From Mesostigma viride (taxonomy: Eukaryota > Streptophyta > Mesostigmatophyceae > Mesostigmatales > Mesostigmataceae), in NCBI GenBank assembly GCA_009746045.1, contig RPFO01000080.1:10478242-10542241 (forward strand): a stretch of DNA of 64,000 bases, written 5' to 3'. The notes under the pieces are model-generated. The model did not search any database, was not told the DNA's origin, and was given only the letters and a program-made list of their open reading frames with translations. The translations under genes and the position numbers were made by a program. Numbering within the stretch: the stretch's first letter is position 1; each line of letters opens with the position of its first letter. Below, in pieces: positions 1-10,439 of this stretch.

Positions 1-235
1 CCCCCTGCCACCTCAGCAACGTACCTGCAGTCTAGGAAATATAGCAGTAGTGTAGATTAGTAAGGCTTAGCCTACCACGCGGCCCCAGCGCATGTGCGTT
101 CACACTGGCCATGGATGATGCATTAAGAGTTTTGCCACGCCCTGCCTATATAATGGGACCTCCCATGGATGTTGCATTAAGAATTTAGCCATGCTATGCC
201 TATGCAGAGAGACGCTCTCTGCTGAGAAGCCGGCA
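1..235 (+). mobile_element. LINE fragment, 3' UTR of a plus-strand ORF1 element
   Basis: This stretch is the diverged reverse complement of 50600-50837, which lies just downstream of ORF1 in the full-length element at 50310-52321. It is therefore the 3' untranslated part of a plus-strand copy whose ORF1 lies left of the window; the first 16 bases match the last ORF1 codons and stop region. Homology stops near 235, and the 3' end proper resumes only around 845. No coding capacity remains here. Confidence 0.6.
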
Positions 236-840
236 TGCCCTAGCTCTTGTATAGCCATGATGATCTTCCTCCCCCATGACAGGCTCCCCTTAGCGCTGGG
301 TTGAGCTTGATAGATCGTGGTGGTGCCGGTATCCTTGAGGCACCTAGAGCAAGTGTTCACTACAATACGGTTCGTAGGAGACGCGAAATGAGTGAGAATG
401 TTACCCGAGCGGTAACGAGTGATTCGCACCGTTGATTTTAACATATGTTTCTTTTCTTGCGCCATTTGGCGAGCATCGACTGGAGCCTGAACCTAGCGGG
501 GGGAATCGTGCGGGGGAATCTTGCGGGGGAATCTTGCGGGGAAAAATTCCGAACGTGAATTTAGCGAATTCCTACTACATTTTGCTTGGTACACGCTACT
601 ACTACAGTTTCGTCACTGAAAATTTTCTGTAGTTGCGTTGGTGTTTCGTACGTTCCGCTTAAATTTTCGTGTTCAGTGCCCAGATCACAATTTGATCCGG
701 GAGCAAAATGATTGGCTGTACGGTACGAACCAAAAACGAAATTTTAGTATCTAAGTTCCGCAGCGCTTGCTGAATTTGCCCCGGAAGCCCGGGGGCACTT
801 TCCCCGCTGAAAAAGGTGTCCGCGGAAGCGTATTGTAGTG
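236..840. other. Unassigned intergenic or insertion DNA
   Basis: No gene is supported. The block separates two parts of a plus-strand LINE remnant and may itself be inserted. Around 318-333 it shares the string GGTGGTGCCGGTATC with the 5' region of the LINE at 1693-4290 (4124-4138), so part of it may be older LINE sequence. Short ORFs on both strands look random. Confidence 0.4.
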
Positions 841-940
841 TGCTTACATTCCACTCTTGCAGGAAGTAGCCCAGAATCCATATGCCCCTTCTCGGGGATA
901 TGTGCTACATGTACTCCCAACGGAGTTATGTTACTAATTA
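841..940 (+). mobile_element. LINE 3' end, plus orientation
   Basis: A hairpin at 913-926 has stem ACTCC/GGAGT and loop CAAC, preceded by the segment CCCCTTCTCGGGGATATG and followed by an AT-rich tail. This is the 3' terminal signature found repeatedly in the window (8364, 47538 and, inverted, 44556, 46737, 47146, 50344). It abuts an inverted copy starting near 945, giving an imperfect palindrome from about 845 to 1045. Confidence 0.6.
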
Positions 941-944
941 ATAT

Positions 945-1692
945 CATTGGAACATATCTCCGTTGGGAGTACATGTACTGAGCACAACATATCCCTGAGA
1001 AGGGGCATATGGCTCTTGATACAGTCTGGGCTACTTCATGCAAGGGTAGGATCAGTGTAACTGACTACACCTGCCGTCTGGCCTCTGGGCATGCACAAAA
1101 TGCACCTGCACCGCCATGATGTATCATACCTACAAGGCCTGGCACCGTTGTTGCGGGCGATGGCGGTGACGGCGGGGGCCGAGCAGGGTCGGGGCTGGGG
1201 CGCTGGCACGGCGGTATCCATATGGGGGTCGCCATTATTGGAGGAAGGCGGTCCTGGCCGTTAGTGCGGACGATGAAGACGCCATTAAAGAGGCGGGCAT
1301 AGATGCTGCACCGTTGTTGCGGGTTGGCCTGCTTGGCTGCCCGAGCCTCAGTGGTGGACCTCCGGCTGGTTCAGGGCGGCAGCCCGGGCCTCTAGCTGCT
1401 CCGGGGTACAGTAATCGTCCATGCTCCGTCAGTTGCCGGTATCGTGGAGGTTCCGGCGGGCCTTCTGCACCTGCAGTTTGTCCTCCTTAATTGCGGTTGA
1501 ATTCCACCAAGACGGCCGGTGGTGGGGCCGCCGAGCCGGTGTGCCGTTTTAATGTCGACGCTTTGGGCCACCGTACGCCGAGCTTCCGGCCCCAGGAAGG
1601 GGTTGCCCCGGAGGTAGGTGCCCAGGCGTGCATCGTTGACGTTCGAGGGGACGCCACGTACCACAATACTGCATGCGCGAATGGGTTCGTGC
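945..1692 (-). mobile_element. 5'-truncated LINE fragment with ORF1 RNA-binding remnant
   Basis: On the minus strand the fragment starts at the MHEPIRACSIVVRGVP codons (from 1694) and runs to a 3' hairpin at 958-969 and an AT-rich tail. The remnant resembles the RRM-like middle domain of L1-type ORF1 proteins (a short beta strand SIVVRGVP, later AVLVEFNRN in another frame). A piece like the ORF1 C-terminal domain (DDYCTPEQLEARAAALNQ) follows near 1420-1370. At least two frame breaks show it is dead. It lies directly against the 3' tail of the next LINE at 1693. Confidence 0.5.
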
Positions 1693-2091
1693 ATTAATTA
1701 ACTAAACACGTGCTCCCGTTGGGGAGTCACGGAGCACCGAAGTGCTTTTAATCCCTGTGTGTGCACAACAGGAAGAAAGGGCAGAGACCCCCTTTCTCCT
1801 TCATGCCAGAGGCATGCCACAGCTGCAGTCGGGCCCGATAAACGGCCCGGCAAGATCTGTGGGTGCAATAAGACCCATGTGGGCATATCATAACAAGTGA
1901 GCGTGGGCAAGTAATCTGAGCATAGCCAGGACGTAGCATGGCTGTACAAGGACTAAGCTAAGGCTATGGCTGGTGGTGTACCATGTGTTGGCGGTGCACG
2001 TGGCTAGGTATGGCATAGCTAGGCAAACATTCTAGGCATGGCTGCCATGGCGGCAGTGACTACCAATGGATACAAGCTAGGGCTATTCAAG

Positions 2092-4101
2092 CTATTCTAG
2101 CCCGCAGGGGGCGTCCACATCTTGTGGTTGATCATCAGGTCCCCGCCCCTCCAGTACACCTAGCTTGGGCTTCTGGGGGTCCTGCTTGTGGCGCGGAGGT
2201 ATTCCGGCCACGTACAGGTCGCGTCGCTGCTGTTGCTGCTGGGCGGGGGTTAGGTCAGTCGTCCAGCGTCCAGGTGAGGTTGTGCAACCTCTTGCGACGA
2301 GACAGGAACCGCTGCTTGTCCTCAAGGGAGGGGAAGGTGAGCAGGACTGGTGGGGGAGCCGCCTTGTCCCGTGAGTGGGGAAGGCGGTGGCATGCACCCA
2401 CGCATGGTTCTACATCACCTACCAGGCCCATGAGGGTAAGGAGCTGGTCCTTGAGCTCGTCGGCACTTGGGTGGTTGACGTCTCACCTGGCTTCTGGGCG
2501 GAAGCGACGTAGCACCACTCACCCGGCAGTCGCGGCGCCGGGCGCGATCGATCGGTGGCCTCCCGTAACTTGTTGTGCCTGGCGAAGGTCTTCAAGCTCC
2601 TGGAGTTCTGACAGTCGTAGCGATGGCGTCGGTAGTGGAGGCGGTCGCTGACCGCAGCAGGTCCGCATAGGTGAGGGGCAGGTGCATGGTCGCCAGCATC
2701 CTGCCGGGGTGGCTGGGGTGCGATGGTGGCCGTCTGCTCCGCTATCTTTGGGACCTGTGAGGCCAGGGCCTCGGTGTGGGCGGTGATGGCTTCAAGCTTC
2801 TTCATGAGTACGTCGCACTTGCCCTCCACCTGGTTTAGGCGAGAGACAAGTGCAGCGTGCGTCTCACATGCCTGCGCCGCGGTGTGCAGCGTCGTTGGGG
2901 TTGGAGCTTGCTTGTAATCGACCTAATGGTTTCCACATTGGAGACCTGGGCCTCCACCGTGTTGAGCGTCGTGTGAACTCAGCGAGGTCAGCTTCTCGGC
3001 CAACGGCCAGGTCACGTGCTCCTCCAGCACTGCTCGGATGTCATCCTTGCCTAGGGAGGGAGCCGATGTGGCTGCCGGCTGCGCAGGCCGGGCTGGGGTG
3101 CGGAGCTTAGCGACGATGCCCATATGTAACAGTTTGCTGGTTAAGAAGCTGCACAGGATAGCGAGGCGGTGGTTGATTTCTGGCAGGGCGAAGAACCCCT
3201 CCAGGTCGGCGGCGGGGATGGCCCCTTCGGGCCCAAGGAGCTTGCGTTGACGGGTTCGTGCATAGCATCCCGTGTGCTGGCCTTGACGGCTGTTTTGATT
3301 TCGTTGATGAGCTCCGTAGGGTTCTGAAGCGTGGCGGCATAGGTGGTCTTGGCAGGGGTTATGGAGGCGGCAAGTTGTTGCTGGAGCTGGTGCATGGACT
3401 GAGCTGCTGCTGCTGCTGCTGCAGTCCTGCTGCAATGTAGGTGATATGGCGGAGTGGATGGAGGTGTCGGCGTGTGCGGAATGGGCGTGGTGGGTGGCGA
3501 GGTGGTCGTGGACAGGGTTGAGGGCAGCGTTGAGGATCGAGGGAGGGGAGGTGATCGAAGCAGGTATTGGCGACTTGCCTGGTGGTGCATGATGTCGATG
3601 GCGGCAGCAACAGTGGGGTCGGCTCCCAGGTCCAGAGAGGCCATGACAAAGCGCTCAATTCCGGGGTTAAGGGCGCTGTCGGAAAGACGGGAGCACGTCC
3701 ACCAGACTGCGAGGCAGAGGTCGGTGTCGCCGGGGCTATTGTGGAGCAAGTCCGACAGGTGGGTAACCTGTTGGTTGCAGTCCCGGATCTCGCACTTTTT
3801 CTTGGCAGCCAGTTGCTGGATGGTGAGGGCGGCAGCTCGGGACAGGCGCATGATGGCGTTAAGGCCTGGCCATTTGCTAGGTAAAAACTCGGCAGCTTCC
3901 TCGGCAGAAAAGGCCTCCTCCCGGCCGGGTATCCATGGCAGGGTCGCTGTTCGGCGGAGCGGTGGAGTGGAGCGGCTGGATGCTGACAGTGGCGTCCGGC
4001 ATAGCGTGCAAGGGGGTTTCCAATGACGCCATGGCTTCATCAGCGAGTTGGTGCAGGGCCGCGGACGCTTGTGATTGTTGGGATGAAACGTATTCCGCCA
4101 T
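2092..4101 (-). pseudogene. LINE ORF1-like protein, frameshifted
   Basis: Several frames on the minus strand join into one long ORF1-like protein beginning MAEYVSSQQSQ at 4101. It has an N-terminal helical region (about 3900-3560, with ALTIQQLAAKKKCEIRDCNQ), a Pro/Thr-rich linker (about 3560-3450), an Ala/Gln helix, and a helical block around 3240-2930. A C-terminal motif DLTPAQQQQQRRDLY lies near 2255-2200. That motif matches DLTLAQQQRRRELW in the copy at 50818-52156 and resembles the C-terminal RNA-binding domain of L1 ORF1 proteins. There are at least four frame changes. Such proteins coat LINE RNA; no function is expected from this copy. Confidence 0.5.
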
Positions 4102-4190
4102 ATCGAGCTGAAAAAGATTCGCTGGGCAGGGTGGTGCCGGTATCTTAAAAAATATTGAGCGATAGCTGCAGAAAATTATATCAACGTGTT

Positions 4191-4205
4191 CGTCTTCAAA
4201 AGACG
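4191..4205. other. LINE 5'-leader hairpin
   Basis: CGTCTT-CAA-AAGACG, a perfect 6-bp stem about 90 nt upstream of the ORF1 start on the minus strand. The same stem with another loop (AGA) occurs at 52196-52210 in the second full element, at a similar position. Kept stem and changed loop suggest a conserved RNA structure. Confidence 0.45.
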
Positions 4206-4299
4206 AGTCTAATCATTGCAACCAACCCGGTGAAATTTCATGGCCGGAGTCAAAAGTTATGAGCATTCTCGTATATTGCATTCCGTCACCGGGAGATCA

Positions 4300-5399
4300 T
4301 GTAGACAGATACAAGTTACAGGGCGCAATTCGTCCCCATAGGAATGCCAATCGTTTGCTTGTAAACCTGACCTGCAAAGGAGATAAAAGTATTGTCGACT
4401 AGAAATTTGATCCACTGCTTGAGACGACTATTCCGGTCTGAACACGGCCTGAAAGTGCCAAAAAACACCCATCTTATTCCTCCTAGCTGCAGTTATATAT
4501 TCAGATGATGGTCAAACTTGGTGGCAAGCTTCCTTATTTTTGCGCTGTGCCAAGTTGCACCTTGGCTTGCTACCTGGTGCTTACTGAACGGTGATGTCGA
4601 AAAGCATTAAAAACGCCAAAAATGCCAATTTTATTCATTATTAATTGCACAAACATCACAAATCATGGGTAGATAACTTATTTACATCACACTGAGCTTA
4701 CCTACCAAATTGCAACCGAGTTAGACACGGTTTGGAAAGCAGTTATGCTGTCATTGAAACGTCACACATAAGCCTATTTTAGGCATTTTGTTAACAAGTT
4801 GATGCAAATGAGCTTAGATTCACCTAGAAATTGTTAAACACATCATTTGTGAAGTACGAAGCCTGACTGGGAACTTGCATCTCACATTTAGTAGCAGTTA
4901 ACCTAAGGCCCTAGGTGTAAGGGACAATATTCTGCTGTCACATGTCACCGTGATGCCAAATTAAGACATTCATTACACCGTAGGTGGTGCGAATGATCTC
5001 AGTTTGGCTTGAAATCTGGCAGGCAGTTATGCTGCACCATGCTACACAAGTCTCCCAAGTTTTACTGAGATTGCACATCAGATGGCGAAAAAACTGTGAC
5101 GTGTGCCAGCAGCCAACAACTCGCACTTCCTAGAAAGTGCACACCTCCAACCAAGCAAGCAACTGAGGTCCTAGTGAGCTTAAACTTGGTACCACTCTGT
5201 ATAATGATCGATATAGACATCAATGAGAACGAGACATCCAGCAACTAGCCAGCGTAAAATCACCAAGTTGTGACATGTGAAAGCATAAGAATGCCAGTTT
5301 ATTCGTCTATAACACACATCAATAACACATGGAGAGCCCACTGGCCACCATTGAAGAGCCCTCGTCTGGCATGCATGCAAACGTCATGCTACGCCTTCA
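4300..5399. other. Non-coding intergenic DNA
   Basis: AT-richer DNA with only short ORFs on both strands and no recognisable domain. No terminal repeats or tandem repeats stand out. Confidence 0.4.
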
Positions 5400-7400
5400 T
5401 CAAGCTGCATGCCCTGCACGTAGACTCATTTTCCTGCAGCCCGCAGGTGATCTGGACAGCATCCTCTTGCTTGCTCGTTGTTCCGCATAGGAAAGTGGCA
5501 TGCAGAGGCGGTGTGCCAACTCTTGGCGCACCATGCCAGCATGCATGCTCTGCGCAAGTGCACCAACGCCCATGGCCCTTCCACGCTTGTCAGTCCCAGT
5601 TTTGACACGCTTGTCAGAGCGGTGTGCATAGGTCACCTTGTTCACATGGTGGAGGTGTTCTGATAAGGCCTCCCCCGAAAACAGGCGCAGGTCACCCAAC
5701 TCACGGATCTGAGATGGGATGTGGGCTGCCAGGTCGTGCATGTGTGTGGTGACATGCTCGGGCCGGGGCAGTGAAAGAGATGAAAGAGGCAACATAATAA
5801 GTGGCTGCCAGCTCCCCTACCTCGGCTGCCTATGCCTCCCGCTTGGGCCCCCCTGGCCCATCATCATCAAAGTCACACAGGGCCTCCCAAACATCCTTTA
5901 AACCCTGCCACACCCTGGTCAGCTCCTCCCTGTCCACATGTGACTCTGCATCCTCATCAGCGTTGTGCTGCATGGGCCATGCCAACAATGTTCACACACA
6001 GCTGGAATTAGTCCAGCAAGGTCAGACTCAGCCTCCCTTCCAATGACATGTGGCTTCTCAACTGCATTAGCACTGGCATTCTTAGATGGTGCTTTCACAT
6101 ACTTCTCCTTAATAATTAACACGCCCATCTCATCATGCAACACCTTCAGCATTTCTGCCTCCTCGCCCTTATGCATCCGTGCCATGATGGTCCTGTCCAT
6201 TATTGAGAAGGCAGTGAAGAAGACAGGTTGGGTGTTCATTGTGCTCAACGGGGAGGAGAGGGCTGCACATACACTTCTGGCCAAAGTGGTCCCGGGCATG
6301 CTGCCCTGCCTTGCTCTCGTTCCTTGGCTCTGTGTCTCTGAGCTCTGCATGCCTGCCGGGTATGGAAAACCTTGCCGCAGTGAGGGCTGGGGCACTTGAA
6401 AGGGGCAGTGGGATCAACCTGCACATCGTGGGCTAGCTCCCTAGCCATCTGCACAGTGCGGGGTGAGAAGTGCTTGGATGCTTCCAGGTCACCGAACTTG
6501 GCCTTGGGGCATGTGCACTTGTTGCAAGGCCGGTACTGGTGTGAGCATCCTGCTTGCCCTCTCTCTGCACTTACATATGCCTTGTCCCCCCCCCCAAGCA
6601 TCCTGACAACCGGCACGCGCCTCCCATCACCTAAGTGCACCCCCTCCGCTTCAAGGACCTCCCCATACTCTCAGATGAGCTCCTGTGCAGTTGGCTGTGC
6701 TCCTGTCTAAGGCGCACGCGAGGCAGCCACACGCTGGACAAAAGTCCTCACCCCTTCTACCGTGTTCCTCCCCCCCAACCCGTTGGCAGCAAGCTCGTTG
6801 AATTGATGATCCCTAGCCACATTCACACTCCCCATTGGGTTTACCACGACCCACTAGCTGTAGTGAACTGTCAACTTGGTGCATGATGCCCTCGTGGGGA
6901 GATTGATTCTAAACAAGCTTCATGGGAGGGGCCACAACACCTACACTGCCAGCTGAAAACAACACTGCTCCCTCCCATTTATTCTCCCCAGGCACAGCCT
7001 GCTTGAGGAGATCTTGAATGTCTCGAGGAAGCATCAATAGGCGCACTTTATGCTTCTTTGGGGCTAGTGCCTGGTCATCCTCACGCTCACGGCTCCAGTT
7101 ATCTATTAGGCGCCCGTAATTTGTAAACATGGTGCGCTCAATCGGCTCAGGAAAAGGAGACACGCTGAAAAACTTGTTGGCGAAAGGTGTGGGCTTCACT
7201 TAGCTGTAAATGCGGTTCTTGACGTGTGCGTACCACTCGATCTCTTGTGTCGACTCCAGCCATGCAGCTCGCGCGTCTGTGCCGCAAGAGTCACAGACGT
7301 AGTTGAGCGACGCGTGCAGGCGCTCATCGCACCTTGGGCACGAGAGTAGCGAGGGATGTGCTCTGGAAGACGGCCTGAGAAAGTGGAACGACCAAAACCA
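5400..7400 (-). pseudogene. Decayed DDE-type transposase gene
   Basis: Pieces of one protein run down the minus strand with frame changes and one or more in-frame stops. In order: a zinc ribbon SCPRCDERLHASLNYVCDSC (about 7340-7275); a helical stretch (7200-6910); a block VVRMLGGGDKAYVSAERG followed by a Cys-rich PCNKCTCPK (about 6615-6530); a Cys2 finger-like FKCPSPHCGKVFHTRQ (about 6400); a charged helical region to about 6000; and HMHDLAAHIPSQIRELGD followed by RLFSGEALSEHL (about 5745-5640). An Asp in a GGDK context, a Cys cluster after it and a late Glu in a FSxEA context fit the pattern of large eukaryotic DDE transposases. The superfamily is not identified and no terminal repeats were found. 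A domesticated gene with short introns is a less likely alternative. Confidence 0.45.
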
Positions 7401-8040
7401 AACAGTGGCATATTTTTACGTAAGTGCACCATTACCGCTCCCGCAAGCACCTCCCAGCAGCAACATAATTTGCGGTATCGCAGCATTTACAATGGCAGTC
7501 TTTTTAACAAAAAGTTTTTTGGTCAAAAATTTTTGAATTAGTCATAGAATCGTGCGAGCGGCTTACCTCGAGCTAATCTGTCGCCGTTTTCGATAAGTTT
7601 CCGGTGTGACTTTTTGGGGGTCCACTGCAAAATGCAGCGGACCTGACCCGACCTCGCGAAAATGCCCGCCCTTTTTCTGTTTTCCTGAAAAAATGGGCCA
7701 ATTTCTTTAGGATAAAAAAATATCTGCGTTCAGTAGATGAGTTATGAAGGCTTAAAGTGCATTCGCTTTCCTTAATGTGTTCTCAAAACCGCCACTAGGA
7801 TTTTCACGGCCGCCATGGGTGCTGCGTGACTTTTGGCCTCGTCGGCACCATCCGGCACACCAGATTTTCGGGATCTCGCGCCAATTTGGTGACGGATAAG
7901 ATGGTCCTTTTTGGCGGGGCTCGGACCGTGTTACGCAGTCACGTGTCTATTAATCAACTAATTAATTAATTAATTAATTAATTGAGACGACTAGCGGTGA
8001 CGAGCTTGGCACTAGCTGTTGGTGTAACCTTGCGCACTTC
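7401..8040. other. Intergenic DNA with AATT tract
   Basis: No gene seen. At 7951-7984 there is a run of ATTA/TTAA units like the 3' tails of the LINE copies here, but without the hairpin, so it may be an orphan tail. Confidence 0.4.
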
Positions 8041-8100
8041 CTCAGCGGTAAGATGTACATGCCGCTACGGTTTTCTTCTGAGCACAACGGTTTTCTTCTG

Positions 8101-8140
8101 AACATGATCTCCAAACGGATTCATGTAATAATTTAATTTT
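8101..8140 (+). mobile_element. Degenerate LINE 3' end
   Basis: The string GATCTCCAAACGGATTCATG followed by an AT-rich tail is a decayed version of the 3' hairpin and tail found intact at 8361-8395. The stem is disrupted (CTCC/CGGA). Confidence 0.35.
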
Positions 8141-8289
8141 AATTTAATGTTTTCTTCATTCCACGGAGTGTCCCATGCCGGCTTGTAGTAATTAAATTGC
8201 TGTGACCAGTATCTCTTGTTAGCGTTGGCTTTGGTTGTGTTTACTTGCATGGGTGCCTTCACTCTGTTAGGATTTTCTATACTAGATAG

Positions 8290-8397
8290 CTTAGAGTTAG
8301 ATTAGTTTGATTCCGCGGCTCCGCCCACCTCCCCCATCCAGCAAGGAATATGTGCTACATGATCTCCCAACGGAGTCATGTTATAATTTAATTTCAT
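8290..8397 (+). mobile_element. LINE 3' end, plus orientation
   Basis: About 110 bp matches 47460-47570, ending in the hairpin CTCC-CAAC-GGAG (8364-8375) and tail ATAATTTAATTTC. The shared upstream part includes TTAGAGTTAG and CCACCTCCCCCATCCAGCAA. The 5' boundary is not visible, so this is a 5'-truncated insertion or a SINE using the same 3' signal. Confidence 0.5.
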
Positions 8398-9590
8398 TCA
8401 ATTTTTCACTCTGTTGTAAGTATTTATATTCTTAAAAATATACTATAGTATGATGACAAATACTAATATAATCAAAAAATAAAATAACATAAAATATAAA
8501 TAGTAATAATAAAGATATATGTATATTTGTGCCCGCACTCCAGACTGCTCACTAATGTCCCATGGGCGTCAAGTCATACCCATTATGTACAGCATTTTTA
8601 TCGATACGGTACGTTTCTATGCGAAATCGCTAAACAAAAAAACTCGGAGATGATGCGTATCCATGTCTAGCAATAATTGTTTCACTAGATAGACCAACTC
8701 CCTTCTGTAAACAAGCGCTCGCTTGCCGGGGCACTTGGTCCCCACCCACACCTGGGCCCCCTGCACCTGGGTCCCCAAAGCCACTCCACACAGGGTGTTC
8801 GTGGGACCCTTTAGCAGCTGTAGCCGGCAAGCACGCCCTCTCGTTCATGACCGTTAGCGCTTGACCGCCCTACAATTCTTCGGAAGGGCAAGGCCCTAAC
8901 AAGGGCCAGTCTAAGACGTGCCGAAGGGCCAGCGTAACCAGCGGAAGGGCCGGCCCAATCAGGCTGACGCCAATCGTGCGCGCAAAAAACTGCCTGCCGC
9001 CTCACACAGGCATACAGTCGACAGGTGATATCTTTCAAACTTGCCACATCCCCGTAGAGCTGGTCTGCCACAAGCCACATGTAACTGGTCCCCCATGGAG
9101 GGGAAGATGCACACGCATCAGGGGGTGGGGGGAGAAAGATTCCTGTGAGGCAAGCGGCACCCCCCTGATGAGGCTACCAATGGCGAGGCGGACTGCACAA
9201 GCTTCGGGGCTTTAAATAGACGTTTGCGTGCCCCAGCTGGGCACAGGGAGCGTATGACCTCGGTCAAGCTCGTATCTTCAAGACATGTAGGCCATGCCTG
9301 CTATGTAGTTTTGCACTTGGTCCCCTAACCAAGGGGAGAGTGTTCCTCTTTTCAGCTAAGTTCAAGCTGGCAATGCTCGCAGCGACAGAAGTCAGCGAGA
9401 AACATCCGCGCAAACTCTAGGGGCGGCAGGCGGCGGCCGGCGCAGAGAGACAATGTTGACCCCGCGGCATTATTCAAGCCGAAGAGGGTTCGGGTGGAAA
9501 ATCCCGAAAAGTCTCTTATCGGGCGCTGATAAATTGGTGGCCCGACGACGCGCTTGATGGCCGTTTAACATTGATTGCTTAGTCGATAAT
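8398..9590. other. Intergenic DNA
   Basis: 8400-8560 is very AT-rich. 8640-9215 has a few short ORFs but no family match, and 9240-9590 shows nothing recognisable. Confidence 0.4.
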
Positions 9591-9690
9591 ACCTCAAACG
9601 AGGATATCACCGGCTAGCAGTTTTACGCTGAGAAGGGCGACGTCCGCGGTCCAACTGAGCGGGACGACTGGGCCACGCGTCAGCCTCTTG

Positions 9691-10399
9691 TCATACCGAG
9701 AACATCGGCCGGACACCCCCATTGCCATCCGTGAGCATGGCGCCGATGACCGCGGCAAGCATGAGCGAGACAAAAGCGGTCGCGATGACGTGTGTCGCCC
9801 TTTTCCAAGCCGGAGGCAAAAAAACCAGCAATGCGTCATCCTCCTCGCTGTCGTCGGACTCGTGCTGTGCAGCAAAGCTTCGTTGAAACCGCTCTATTGA
9901 TGGCACAGTGGTTCGCCGGTACCAGAGCTCAAGCATGCCCTTTTTTTGCTGGGATTTCTCGGTGCGCTCGAACTGGGACGACAATGCGGGATCGAACGCG
10001 TACACGCTCCAGCCATCTTCAATCAGCGGACCCTTCCCTGTCCAAAATTCTGCCGTGGTTGGTGAGCACTGATTATCCAAGTCGTGAGATAAAATCTCTG
10101 TCGGAGGGCGACTGCACATGGTGGCAATGTGCTCACAAGTTCGGATACGCGAGCTCGCTCGGTCTGCTCGCCATAACAAAAACATCTTGTATCATGCTGC
10201 GCTCGAGTCCTCTGCGGGTAAAATCGCCGTATGCCCCGGGGAAGTCCAATTCGGACATAAGCATCGGTGCAAATTCGCTGTTGTGGGAATGCATACACAT
10301 GCGAAACTCCAACTTTGTTCGGATTAACATGGCGATATGGGGTCTCGTATGGCTGACACTGGACGAGATCCTGCGTAAACACACCGGGCCGTGCGGCAA
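9691..10399 (-). CDS. Possible small membrane protein, two segments
   Basis: Two overlapping minus-strand ORFs look more protein-like than their neighbours. The upstream one (10399-10133) contains HIAMLIRTKLEFRMCMHSHN and DFPGAYGDFTRRGLERSM. The downstream one (10185-9691) contains EDGWSVYAFDPALSSQFER, an acidic run ESDDSEEDDA, and near its end a hydrophobic segment VIATAFVSLMLAAVIGAML that could span a membrane. A short intron or a frameshift near 10140-10180 would join them. I do not recognise the family. Start, splice and expression are unproven; plus-strand ORFs here are likely shadows. Confidence 0.3.
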
Positions 10400-10439
10400 C
10401 GCGGGAACAGCAGTGCTGGACAGTTGAGTTGAGATTCAC

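Larger units (their letters stand above)
1693..4290 (-). mobile_element. LINE copy A: long, ORF1 only
   Basis: Minus-strand element. The 3' end is the tail TTAATTAACTAA (1693-1704) next to a hairpin CTCCC-loop-GGGAG (1713-1726). A decayed ORF1 fills 2092-4101, and the 5' leader around 4130-4260 matches the leader of the element at 50310-52321, including the hairpin at 4191-4205. Nothing resembling endonuclease or reverse transcriptase lies between ORF1 and the 3' end, so it is non-autonomous or internally deleted. The 5' boundary is approximate; a TGCATT match near 4278 is a weak candidate target duplication. Confidence 0.6.

Noticed and set aside
7951-7984. Additional LINE insertion at the AATT tract
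   Set aside because: No hairpin and no target duplication could be found; it may be only a simple repeat.
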